From an uncultured Saprospiraceae bacterium (GTDB taxonomy: Bacteria > Bacteroidota > Bacteroidia > Chitinophagales > Saprospiraceae), in the NCBI GenBank assembly GCA_937967535.1, contig CALCMV010000307.1, positions 1-9,150 on the forward strand: DNA of 9,150 nt. The letters run 5' to 3'. The notes beneath the pieces were generated by a model that saw only the letters and a list, made by a program, of their open reading frames with translations, was not told the origin of the DNA and did not search any database. Positions 6,501-9,150 of the stretch are shown piece by piece. Position 1 is the stretch's first letter. Every line of letters starts with the position of its first letter. A program made the translations under genes and the position numbers.

Positions 6501-7613
6501 TGTATAATTGATAATTGCTTCTCCATTGGTTCCGGTGGTCAATGTACCCGTAGTTGGGTTGGCACCTGCAATCGTGTAAGTGATTACTTCATTGGATATT
6601 GGATTGCCACTTGGGTCAGTCACCGTAATAGTAGTCGAAGCAGGATTGCCGGGGAATATCGTCTGTTCGCCCGAAAATGTAATGAAAGTAGTTGGTGCAG
6701 GATTAACAGTAGTGACGGTATAAGTCAAAGTAGTTCCGTCAGTAGTTGTCACCGTCACCATATCCATACCCGGATTAGTTGGCGTGTAATTGATAATTGC
6801 TTCTCCATTAGTTCCGGTGGTCAATGTACCCATACTTGGGTTGGTACCTATAATGGTGAAAGTAATCGGCTCGTTGGGTAGAGGATTGCCACTAGCATCA
6901 GTCACCGTAATTGTAGAGGAGTGCGGGTCGCCCAAGTCTACATTTTGATTTCCTACAAATGTAATCATTGTAGGCGGTGCAGGATTTGCGGTAGTGACGG
7001 TATAAGTCAAAGTACTGGCATCGGTAGTTGTAATCGTCACTATATCCGTACCCGGATTGGTCGGCGTGTAATTGAGCATTGCTTCTCCATTGGGTCCGGT
7101 GGTCAATGTACCCGTAGTTGGGTTGGCACCTGTGATGGTGAAGGTAATCGGCTCATTGGGTAGAGGATTGCCGCTACCATCGGTCAGTGTAATTGTAGAA
7201 GAGTGCGGGTCTCCCAAATCTACATTTTGATTTCCTACAAATGTAATAACCGTAGGTAGTGCATTAATTGTAATCGTTCCACTATTTGCGAAAAGTCCAT
7301 TATTGACATCTGTTGTGAAACTATCTGCACCCGGACTTGTGGCAGTATAAGTAATTGTGGCTTCCCCGTTTGTATCTGTATTTACAACGCTTGGTGGGAG
7401 TGGGTGTGTACCTGTTATGGTATACTCAACAGGCAAACCCGATAACGGAACACCGAAAGAATCTGTAAGTATTGTGCTGATAACAATCTGGTCACCTACA
7501 TTAACCAGTGTGGGATTAGAAAAATTTACACTTTGTGCATTGGATTGTACTGAAAAAAGAAAACAACAACAAAATAATGTAAAGTATGATAGAATACGTG
7601 CGAATTTTCTCAT
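561..7613 (-). CDS. giant secreted multi-repeat surface protein (Ig-like, Cys-rich, Ca-loop, cadherin-like, dockerin-like)
   Basis: This 2350-residue protein is probably an exported adhesin or matrix protein; no catalytic domain is visible. I start it at the ATG at 7611-7613 because it gives a clean signal peptide: basic MRKFAR, a hydrophobic core, and likely cleavage after SNA (residue 26). The frame can be extended to a TTG at 7676, but that would put 21 polar residues before the signal peptide. Domains by residue: five Ig-like (Big_1/invasin-type) repeats 28-487; six Cys-rich units 492-739; module A1 746-950; Cys unit seven 951-994; A2 996-1191; A3 1236-1430; A4 1470-1664, with TSP3-like calcium segments after A2, A3 and A4; a PKD/Ig-like domain 1710-1788; three cadherin-like/Big_9-type domains 1794-2100; a conserved C-terminal region 2103-2350. 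The stop is TAG at 561-563. It is followed by a repeat array and a terminator, so the gene is last in its transcript. Function and ligand are unknown; export across the outer membrane is inferred. Confidence 0.93.
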   Translation of the reverse strand: MRKFARILSYFTLFCCCFLFSVQSNAQSVNFSNPTLVNVGDQIVISTILTDSFGVPLSGLPVEYTITGTHPLPPSVVNTDTNGEATITYTATSPGADSFTTDVNNGLFANSGTITINALPTVITFVGNQNVDLGDPHSSTITLTDGSGNPLPNEPITFTITGANPTTGTLTTGPNGEAMLNYTPTNPGTDIVTITTTDASTLTYTVTTANPAPPTMITFVGNQNVDLGDPHSSTITVTDASGNPLPNEPITFTIIGTNPSMGTLTTGTNGEAIINYTPTNPGMDMVTVTTTDGTTLTYTVTTVNPAPTTFITFSGEQTIFPGNPASTTITVTDPSGNPISNEVITYTIAGANPTTGTLTTGTNGEAIINYTPTNPGTDMITVTTSDGTTSGFMITTVNPNNLFFAFIPGTFMAGTPSSLTLVVTDVSGNPVPDAPVTFTVGGTNSFTGTASTNANGEAILTYTPTNPGINTFMVMVGGSSQSINVNVGQGACPDCATGPTTVQTCDDGNPCTVNDQETILDCDGSVCIPCQGESADCADAPTSVVACDDGDPCTLNDLQTVSDCDGSICVPCQGTLEDCTSGTTTTVACDDGDPCTIGDTQEVACDGSICVPCQGTTTPDCSNGPSTTVACDDGDPCTINDVQEVACDASICVPCQGTLQDCSNGSTTTVACNDGDPCTINDMQEVACDGSICVPCQGTLQDCSNGSTTTVACNDGDPCTINDMQEVACDASICVPCQGQDVEISCEENTLDFSDSGIVWQDNALSGTYTVGGITYSISIDDSDNILFSDEVEGPFSTESASGVRIGIDPNDLDDVVTITYDLSQTVDFVSFSIRDLDFKTSPGQSNQQEGVCIIGILDGASGPGIEVLPVITSLDGSVDINGNCAEATTDSRDSGRAESILVEFTECVDRIIIEYGSGNNSPVSDPSYSKIYIADEFGFVTKSCNPSCVTLTCDNAPSITQACDDGNPLTINDVETVLTCGGAVCVPCAGTPAVCEENTLNFDDSGIDWHTNATSGNFTVANQTFDINIANPDGILVDTYENNSGLSIGIEPQDVNDQVLITYNLSQISSNVIFDIVDLDRKDGNSRQQEAVCVFGFLGNNQTPILPTITSLDGSVAIDGNCAEAMTNSAASGRDESILVSFTDCIDRIVIEYGTGSNSPTNDPSYSKITIGKDLGFSTFVCENACLVDCGGGSAPGAGDSDNDGVCDVDDICPGFNDNADADGDGIPDGCETCVDYDLDFSQGGNNWMTNSTSGSFVVGEQTFDIMIEDNDQILEDTDESERGLLIGIDPNDTDDIVTITYDLSQASANVIFDILDLDRKDGNSRQQEAVCVFGFLGNNPVPILPTITSLDGNVDIDGNCAEATTNSAASGRDESILVEFTQCIDRIVIEYGTGSNSPTAHPSYSKIYIGEQLGIQTEVCQDLCVVNCGSGGDSDGDGVCDVDDICPGFDDFADADSDGIPDGCEVCMDFSLDFEESGNTFQEASRSGSFSDGEQTFNINISDSDNILERTREDGSGIEIGIDPHDVDDLLVLCYNLSQASGNVIFDIVDLDRKDGSSKQQEAVCVYGLLGASQTQILPTITSLDGNVTISGNCAEATTNSAGSGQDESILVEFTDCIDKIVIEYGTGSNSPTNDPTFSKIYIGRYFGIQTEVCQNTCVTDCTGGSFPGDDDNDGVCNIDDLCPGFDDNMDSDGNGIPDGCDVSACNTPPAIGNITLTCTNGNVTIRPNTTFNSSCGSDTGTFLWAGGEQTNTLTVTAPGVYTFTVTDCDGCATNGSMMVTQTDICSSLSGLDAIAINDDNVTMRNQAVRGNVFGNDINPYDYNVTIQLVSEPAHGRLFFFPSGAYEYVPDAGFIGLDQFEYQICDADLECINATTTIGVISIIHDPLVLNNDDALGAVGAGPLLLSNHSDGFLKNTATTWTGNLLVNDAAIGDANLVMSTTPVTMPQHGSLILHADGTYEYTPIEDYVGKDQFEYEVCTDAAPVVCATANMYITVIEDMNGMPFGGDDFFAIEENGQINGDVTLNDYDTDGESLTYIAYNEDIMSPNILSDQGANVTLNTDGTFIYTANNGYIGPDFFSYMLTDASGNTAKATVNILIQRLEAKVEVQVYLAGALQGISMNTNLNDRGLLPGQTPSSNIAVINPAGQPYHTAPWNYNGTEGAGWTDANYETIEAQYDAAVVDWVLVNFRTNIDANSLVGRIAGLLLDDGSVIFPEGTLPLAGLTADALYIVVEHRNHMAAMSPTPVNIGDGGELTLDLRDKDSYNTQTGLGQSQMSNGIWAMPAGDGSQITDPTGYDINGNDKTIWVEENGKFDQYLRGDYNLDGDVNGADKGIWFGNNGSFSGIPK
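564..1307 (-). other. conserved C-terminal region with dockerin-like calcium loops
   Basis: Residues 2103-2350 form a region I recognise at the C-terminus of other large Bacteroidota surface proteins: 'YLAGALQG', 'DWVLVNFRT', 'GLLLDDGSV', 'YIVVEHRNHMAAMSP', 'GIWAMPAGDG', and a last part with two similar helices-and-loops. The final loop GDYNLDGDVNGAD (2322-2334) has Asp/Asn at the calcium positions of a type I dockerin loop. NDKTIW...ENGKF (2304-2316) is a degenerate first copy. The protein ends NNGSFSGIPK. I see neither a 'YPNP' type A nor a clear type B tail of the type IX secretion system, so the export or anchoring role of this region is inferred only from its position. Confidence 0.7.
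1314..2234 (-). other. three cadherin-like / Big_9-type domains
   Basis: Residues 1794-2100 contain three domains with the usual motif order 'DD....gNv..ND', 'p.hGsl....dGtyeYtP', 'G.DqFeY...D'. Examples: GNVFGNDI, EPAHGRL and IGLDQFEYQICD in the first; GNLLVNDA, PQHGSL, YTPIEDY and VGKDQFEYEVC in the second; GDVTLNDYDTDG, DGTFIYT and GPDFFSYMLTDASG in the third. Boundaries are approximately 1794-1884, 1887-1998 and 2004-2100. They are common near the C-terminal end of large bacterial exoproteins. Confidence 0.83.
2250..2486 (-). other. PKD/Ig-like domain (SprB-repeat-like)
   Basis: Residues 1710-1788 contain 'FLWAGGEQTNTLTVTAPGVY' followed by 'TFTVTDCDGCATNG'. This is the 'W.gG..T.tltv...G.YtvtvTD..GC' plan typical of PKD- or SprB-like repeats in Bacteroidota surface and gliding proteins. 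Only one copy is present. A role as a spacer or adhesion domain is inferred. Confidence 0.65.
2490..2603 (-). other. TSP3-like calcium-binding segment 3
   Basis: Residues 1671-1708 contain DDDNDGVCNIDD and DSDGNGIPDGC loops, slightly diverged from segments 1 and 2. They mark the end of the A-module/calcium-segment series and the switch to Ig-like domains. Confidence 0.83.
2622..3206 (-). repeat. module A4 (fourth copy of the unnamed ~200-aa module)
   Basis: Residues 1470-1664 repeat the A-module motifs: 'IGIDPHDVDD', 'CYNLSQ', 'DIVDLDRKDGSSKQQEAV', 'SLDGNVTISGNCAEATT', 'FTDCIDKIVIEYGTG' and 'NDPTFSKIYIG'. Differences from A3 include an extra cysteine, Cys1536, in place of Tyr in 'TYDLSQ', and Lys for Arg in 'CIDKIV'. 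Its tail, CQNTCVTDC, precedes calcium segment 3. Function unknown. Confidence 0.78.
3207..3314 (-). other. TSP3-like calcium-binding segment 2
   Basis: Residues 1434-1469 contain the loops DSDGDGVCDVDD and DADSDGIPDGC, the same bipartite Asp-rich pattern as segment 1. They lead directly into module A4. Confidence 0.85.
3324..3908 (-). repeat. module A3 (third copy of the unnamed ~200-aa module)
   Basis: Residues 1236-1430 begin 'DYDLDFSQGGNNW' rather than CEENTL, and share with A2 and A4 the central 'DLDRKDGNSRQQEAVCVFG', 'SLDGNVDIDGNCAEATT' and 'FTQCIDRIVIEYGTG' motifs. It ends with the paired-cysteine tail CQDLCVVNC before the next calcium segment. DNA identity to A2 is high: 3419-3460 and 4135-4177 encode the same segment with few changes. 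Function unknown. Confidence 0.78.
3909..4019 (-). other. TSP3-like calcium-binding segment 1
   Basis: Residues 1199-1235 carry two Asp-rich loops, DSDNDGVCDVDD and DADGDGIPDGC, in the DxDxDG pattern of thrombospondin type 3 and EF-hand-like repeats. The pair is bridged by ICPGF and closed by a CETC cysteine pair. Such segments bind calcium and stiffen linkers between domains. Equivalent segments follow A3 and A4. Confidence 0.85.
4041..4628 (-). repeat. module A2 (second copy of the unnamed ~200-aa module)
   Basis: Residues 996-1191 start with CEENTLNF, like A1, but match A3 and A4 in the body: 'FDIVDLDRKDGNSRQQEAV', 'LPTITSLDGSV', 'GNCAEAMTNSAASGRDESI', 'IDRIVIEYGTGSNSPTNDP'. Conserved cysteines lie in 'EAVCVFG', 'GNCAEA' and 'FTDCID'. 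A paired-cysteine tail (CENACLVDC) leads into the first calcium-loop segment. Function unknown. Confidence 0.78.
4632..4763 (-). repeat. seventh, isolated Cys-rich unit lacking one cysteine
   Basis: Residues 951-994 form another unit of the Cys-rich repeat, placed between A1 and A2. The cysteine of the DDGDPC core is replaced by Leu970 (DDGNPLTIND), leaving five of the six standard cysteines. A neighbouring Cys949 at the end of A1 could supply the missing partner. The unit ends 'CVPCAG' and leads straight into the CEENTL start of A2. Confidence 0.8.
4764..5378 (-). repeat. module A1 (unnamed ~200-aa beta-rich module, most diverged copy)
   Basis: Residues 746-950 are the first of four copies of a module with this order of motifs: 'CEENTLDF', 'IGIDPNDLDD', 'ITYDLSQ', 'DLDFK', 'QQEGVC', 'ITSLDGSV', 'GNCAEATT', 'SILVEFTECVDRIIIEYG', 'NNSPVSDPSYSKIYI'. 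It resembles carbohydrate-binding-like or jelly-roll modules with the general 'F.I.DLD...V.F...D.I.I.YG' plan, but I cannot assign a named family. It carries inserts (about 791-801 and 841-848) absent from A2-A4, and its DNA is more AT-rich than theirs. It is preceded and followed by Cys-rich units. Confidence 0.75.
5397..6140 (-). repeat. six tandem Cys-rich repeats, about 41 aa (123 bp) each
   Basis: Residues 492-739 contain six units with the pattern C-x9-C-x5-C-x9/10-C-x4-C-x2-C, each with a core like 'DDGDPCTIND' and ending 'CVPCQG'. Six cysteines per unit suggest three disulphides in an oxidising location outside the cytoplasm. Acidic and Asn residues in the DDGDPCTxND core could bind calcium, which is inferred. 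The last two units (5397-5519 and 5520-5642) are almost identical in DNA. I know this repeat from large Bacteroidota surface proteins, but I cannot name a characterised function. Confidence 0.88.
6153..7532 (-). repeat. five tandem Ig-like (Big_1/invasin-type) repeats, period about 94 aa (282 bp)
   Basis: Residues 28-487 hold five copies of a beta-sandwich repeat. Each has a 'SGNPLPNEPITFTI' strand-turn-strand segment followed by 'GTLTTGTNGEAIINYTPTNP'. Anchor positions at residues 31, 125, 219, 313 and 406 give a period of 93-94 residues. Copies 2 to 4 are very alike also in DNA: for example 6908-6966 and 7190-7249 differ at only a few bases, separated by one 282-bp period. Copies 1 and 5 are more diverged. 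Repeats of this type form extended stalks in invasins and intimins; a stalk role here is inferred. Confidence 0.88.
7536..7613 (-). other. signal peptide of the giant surface protein
   Basis: Residues 1-26 have a basic n-region (MRKFAR), a hydrophobic core with three consecutive cysteines (FTLFCCCFLF), and an SNA|QS cleavage site. The cysteines are not in a lipobox, since none follows Gly, Ala or Ser, so this is a Sec type I signal rather than a lipoprotein signal. It fixes the start codon at 7611-7613. Confidence 0.85.
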
Positions 7614-7635
7614 GGTAGATTTTTTTATTTGATTA
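7614..7635 (-). promoter_or_regulatory. A-rich translation leader of the giant gene
   Basis: Directly before the ATG the minus strand reads AATCAAATAAAAAAATCTACC (21 bases of A-rich leader; key run of seven A at 7620-7626). There is no Shine-Dalgarno sequence. A-rich leaders without Shine-Dalgarno are typical for Bacteroidota and support the start at 7611-7613. Confidence 0.5.
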
Positions 7636-7661
7636 AAAAATAATGAATGAATGAGTGAATT

Positions 7662-7680
7662 ATTTTTGCTTTGCAAAAAT
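7662..7680. other. hairpin ATTTTTGC-TTT-GCAAAAAT
   Basis: A perfect 8-bp stem with a three-base loop lies between the inverted-repeat element and the giant gene, 49 to 67 bases upstream of its ATG. It overlaps the rejected TTG start at 7674-7676. No U run follows in the minus-strand direction, so it is not a clear terminator. Confidence 0.5.
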
Positions 7681-7682
7681 CG

Positions 7683-7859
7683 GTAAGTAGTAAGTATTGA
7701 ATAATCGACACTTTTTGAGCAGGGTATTTTTTTGTCAGACGAAGCTCATTTTGAGGATTATAGCGAGCTACATGACGAAAAATAGCTGATTCCGATAGCT
7801 ATCGGAAGACGAAAAAAGACACGTTCAAAAATGTCGATTATTTGATGCTTACTGCTTAC
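7683..7859. repeat. 177-bp intergenic inverted-repeat element (MITE-like or structured RNA)
   Basis: The arms 7683-7720 and 7823-7859 are inverted copies of each other. On the plus strand they make 37 pairs (32 Watson-Crick, five G.U, one bulged base at 7711, no mismatch). The 102-base interior holds a second stem (7725-7737 with 7773-7784) and the perfect palindrome at 7790-7807. There is no open reading frame of note and no convincing target-site duplication; short A-rich matches flank it. It starts eight bases past the NamZ stop codon and fills most of the gap before the giant gene. It could be a non-autonomous mobile element, a structured RNA, or both. On the minus strand it might weaken read-through from namZ. 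Confidence 0.75.
7790..7807. repeat. perfect 18-bp palindrome TTCCGATAGCTATCGGAA
   Basis: Fully self-complementary over 18 bases and located inside the inverted-repeat element. A 14-bp relative lies at 159-172. Such palindromes can be protein-binding sites or remnants of dispersed repeats; neither can be decided here. Confidence 0.7.
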
Positions 7860-7867
7860 TAAAATGC

Positions 7868-9100
7868 TCATTCAAAATCTTTATACAACAAATATTTCTT
7901 ACGCATCTCTTTAAATGCGCTCAAATCCTGTTCCCATGTCGCGCGAATATCCGCCTCACTCATTCCAGCCTTGATTTGCTGTTGCAATGTCTCATTTCCT
8001 GCCAATAAATTAAAGAAATTATTGCTATTGAAAAAGGAGGCTTTATCCGAAAAGTTGGTGTACATATCAATCAAATAATTGAGTTGCAAACGATTAATTC
8101 TTCGTAATGATTCGTTATTCAATTCACTCAAATTCAAGCCCTTGCATAGTGTATTTTCATGCTTAGGATACTTCGCGCCGGGCATGGAGACGGGCGTAAA
8201 TTCGTAATCTCCTATCTGATTATCAGGATGTCCGATGACTTGAAATTGAGTCGTCGTACCGCGCCCAATGCTAAAGCTTGTTCCTTCGAAAAATGCCAGA
8301 GAAGGGTAGAGGTAAATTGACCTTGCATTAGGTAGATTTGGGGAGGGTTTGACGGGGAGTTCGTAGGGCGTGTTGTGGTCGTAATTTTTGCATAGAATAT
8401 ACGATAAATTACATTGCACACCATTTTTAAGCCAGCCTTCGCCATTGACCATACGCGCGTATTCTGCCACTGTCATACCATGCACGACAGGCACACGATG
8501 CAAGCCCACAAAGGAGCTTTGCCCTGCTTCCAACACAGGTCCATCGACATAATGCCCATTCGGATTTGGACGGTCAAGTACCATCACAGGAATCCCAGCC
8601 TCTGCACATGCCTCCATCACATAGCTCATCGTCGAAATATAGGTATAAAATCGCGCTCCAACATCCTGAATATCAAACACCACCAAGTCCAAACCCGCCA
8701 ACATTTCCGGTGAAGGTTTTTTGTTTTTTCCATACAAAGAAACGATAGGTAAGCCCGTCCGCGTATCGCGCCCATCCGCGACCTGCTCGCCTGCGTCTGC
8801 CGTACCACGAAAGCCGTGTTCGGGTGCGAAAATCTTCTGTAAATTTACACCCAAAGCCAAGAGCGTATCTACCAAATGCGTCTCTCCAACTCTTGAAGTT
8901 TGATTGACGACCATCGCCGTTTTGCGTTCACCAATCAAGGAGAGGTATTCGCCGATTTGGTCAGCCGCCGTCAGTAGCGGTTGCGGTTCGTTTTGTTCAA
9001 ATTGAGGCTTGGGAATGGTGTCCGGTTGAGGTGTATTTTTGCAACCTGCGGCAAAATTGAGTACAGCACACAGGAAAATAGCGATGTAGGTGGATTGCAT
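7868..9100 (-). CDS. namZ: NamZ-like exo-beta-N-acetylmuramidase lipoprotein (DUF1343, GH171 family)
   Basis: This 410-residue protein belongs to the DUF1343 family. Characterised members (NamZ, GH171) release MurNAc from the non-reducing end of peptidoglycan fragments for cell-wall salvage. Conserved motifs seen: APEHGFRG (92-99, with Glu94 as the candidate catalytic acid, inferred from the family), DIQDVGARFYTY (143-154), LDRPNP (175-180), PSPNLPN (252-258) and EGTSFSIGRGTTTQF (272-286). Residues 1-20 form a lipoprotein signal with lipobox FAAGC (Cys20). The residues after it (KNTPQP) lack an acidic surface-export signal, so a periplasm-facing anchor is likelier. A Pro/Gln-rich linker (about 21-42) precedes the enzyme domain, which runs to the C-terminus at normal family length. 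The ATG at 9098-9100 is secure because two in-frame stops (9119-9124) lie just upstream. No Shine-Dalgarno is present, as expected in Bacteroidota. No other recycling gene is in view. The family call is firm; activity on MurNAc is inferred. Confidence 0.9.
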   Translation of the reverse strand: MQSTYIAIFLCAVLNFAAGCKNTPQPDTIPKPQFEQNEPQPLLTAADQIGEYLSLIGERKTAMVVNQTSRVGETHLVDTLLALGVNLQKIFAPEHGFRGTADAGEQVADGRDTRTGLPIVSLYGKNKKPSPEMLAGLDLVVFDIQDVGARFYTYISTMSYVMEACAEAGIPVMVLDRPNPNGHYVDGPVLEAGQSSFVGLHRVPVVHGMTVAEYARMVNGEGWLKNGVQCNLSYILCKNYDHNTPYELPVKPSPNLPNARSIYLYPSLAFFEGTSFSIGRGTTTQFQVIGHPDNQIGDYEFTPVSMPGAKYPKHENTLCKGLNLSELNNESLRRINRLQLNYLIDMYTNFSDKASFFNSNNFFNLLAGNETLQQQIKAGMSEADIRATWEQDLSAFKEMRKKYLLYKDFE

Positions 9101-9150
9101 GATTGTTTGATTGTCAACTTATTAGTGATCTTGTTGTTTTGGATGGGTAA
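9101..9150 (-). other. upstream leader of namZ (50 bases visible)
   Basis: The minus strand upstream of the namZ ATG contains two adjacent in-frame stops (9119-9124), which rule out a longer NamZ. Nothing else is supportable. These stops could end an upstream gene lying in the same frame outside the window, but only eight codons would be visible. Confidence 0.4.

Noticed and set aside
7611..7676. Longer start of the giant protein at a TTG (7674-7676), adding 21 residues
   Set aside because: The extra residues are polar, the TTG lies in a hairpin, and the ATG at 7611-7613 gives a proper signal peptide after an A-rich leader.
7676..7865. Target-site duplication around the inverted-repeat element (AAAAT at 7676-7680 and 7861-7865)
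   Set aside because: The two A-rich strings are not positioned symmetrically against the arm ends (two extra bases on the left) and are easily expected by chance in this AT-rich DNA.
7683..7867. Classical intrinsic terminator for namZ
   Set aside because: The stem is far longer than a typical terminator, encloses a 102-base interior, and is followed in the minus direction only by CGATTTTTGC, a weak T run; a partial terminator effect remains possible.
7614..7867. Minus-strand promoter (TAnnTTTG) for the giant gene
   Set aside because: I found only near matches (such as GATTTTTG and TATTTTTC) and no box with correct -33 spacing, so no promoter can be placed.
9112..9117. TTGACA on the minus strand upstream of namZ, resembling a sigma-70 -35 box
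   Set aside because: It is only 11 bases from the ATG, so a matching -10 box and start site would fall inside the coding sequence, and Bacteroidota use a different promoter consensus.

Overview
The window looks like chromosomal DNA from a Bacteroidota bacterium, probably a free-living member of the Saprospiria/Chitinophagia/Cytophagia type. This is inferred from several things. The giant surface protein combines invasin-like Ig repeats, 'DDGDPCT.ND' cysteine repeats, cadherin-like domains and a C-terminal 'HRNHM...GDYNLDGDVNGADK' region, a combination I associate with that phylum. The second gene is a lipoprotein-type DUF1343/NamZ enzyme, also common there. Neither start codon has a Shine-Dalgarno sequence; the giant gene has an A-rich leader. 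Intergenic DNA is very AT-rich, while the coding DNA is moderate in GC.

Layout. Both genes lie on the minus strand, so transcription runs right to left. From the right: 9101-9150 is a short leader; 7868-9100 encodes a NamZ-like exo-beta-N-acetylmuramidase lipoprotein (410 aa); 7614-7867 is an intergenic region filled mostly by a 177-bp inverted-repeat element; 561-7613 encodes a secreted modular protein of 2350 aa. Left of its stop codon come an 18-bp tandem repeat array (426-558) and a strong intrinsic terminator (332-363). Positions 1-331 are AT-rich with no gene.

The giant protein is built from repeated modules. In order these are: signal peptide; five Ig-like repeats of about 94 aa; six Cys-rich units of about 41 aa; an unnamed module (A1) of about 200 aa; a seventh Cys-rich unit; A2, A3 and A4, each followed by a calcium-loop (TSP3-like) segment; a PKD/Ig-like domain; three cadherin-like/Big_9-type domains; and a conserved C-terminal region ending in dockerin-like calcium loops. 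It is most likely an exported or cell-surface adhesin or matrix protein, and its ligand cannot be read from the sequence.

The two genes have no evident functional link: one is peptidoglycan salvage, the other a surface structure. They are separated by the inverted-repeat element and probably form separate transcription units. No CRISPR array, transposase, rRNA or tRNA gene is visible. The most unusual signals are non-coding. All five non-Watson-Crick pairs in the long stem of the intergenic element are G.U wobbles only on the strand opposite the genes. An 18-bp repeat array starts right after the stop codon of the giant gene and leaves its frame open for another 63 codons.
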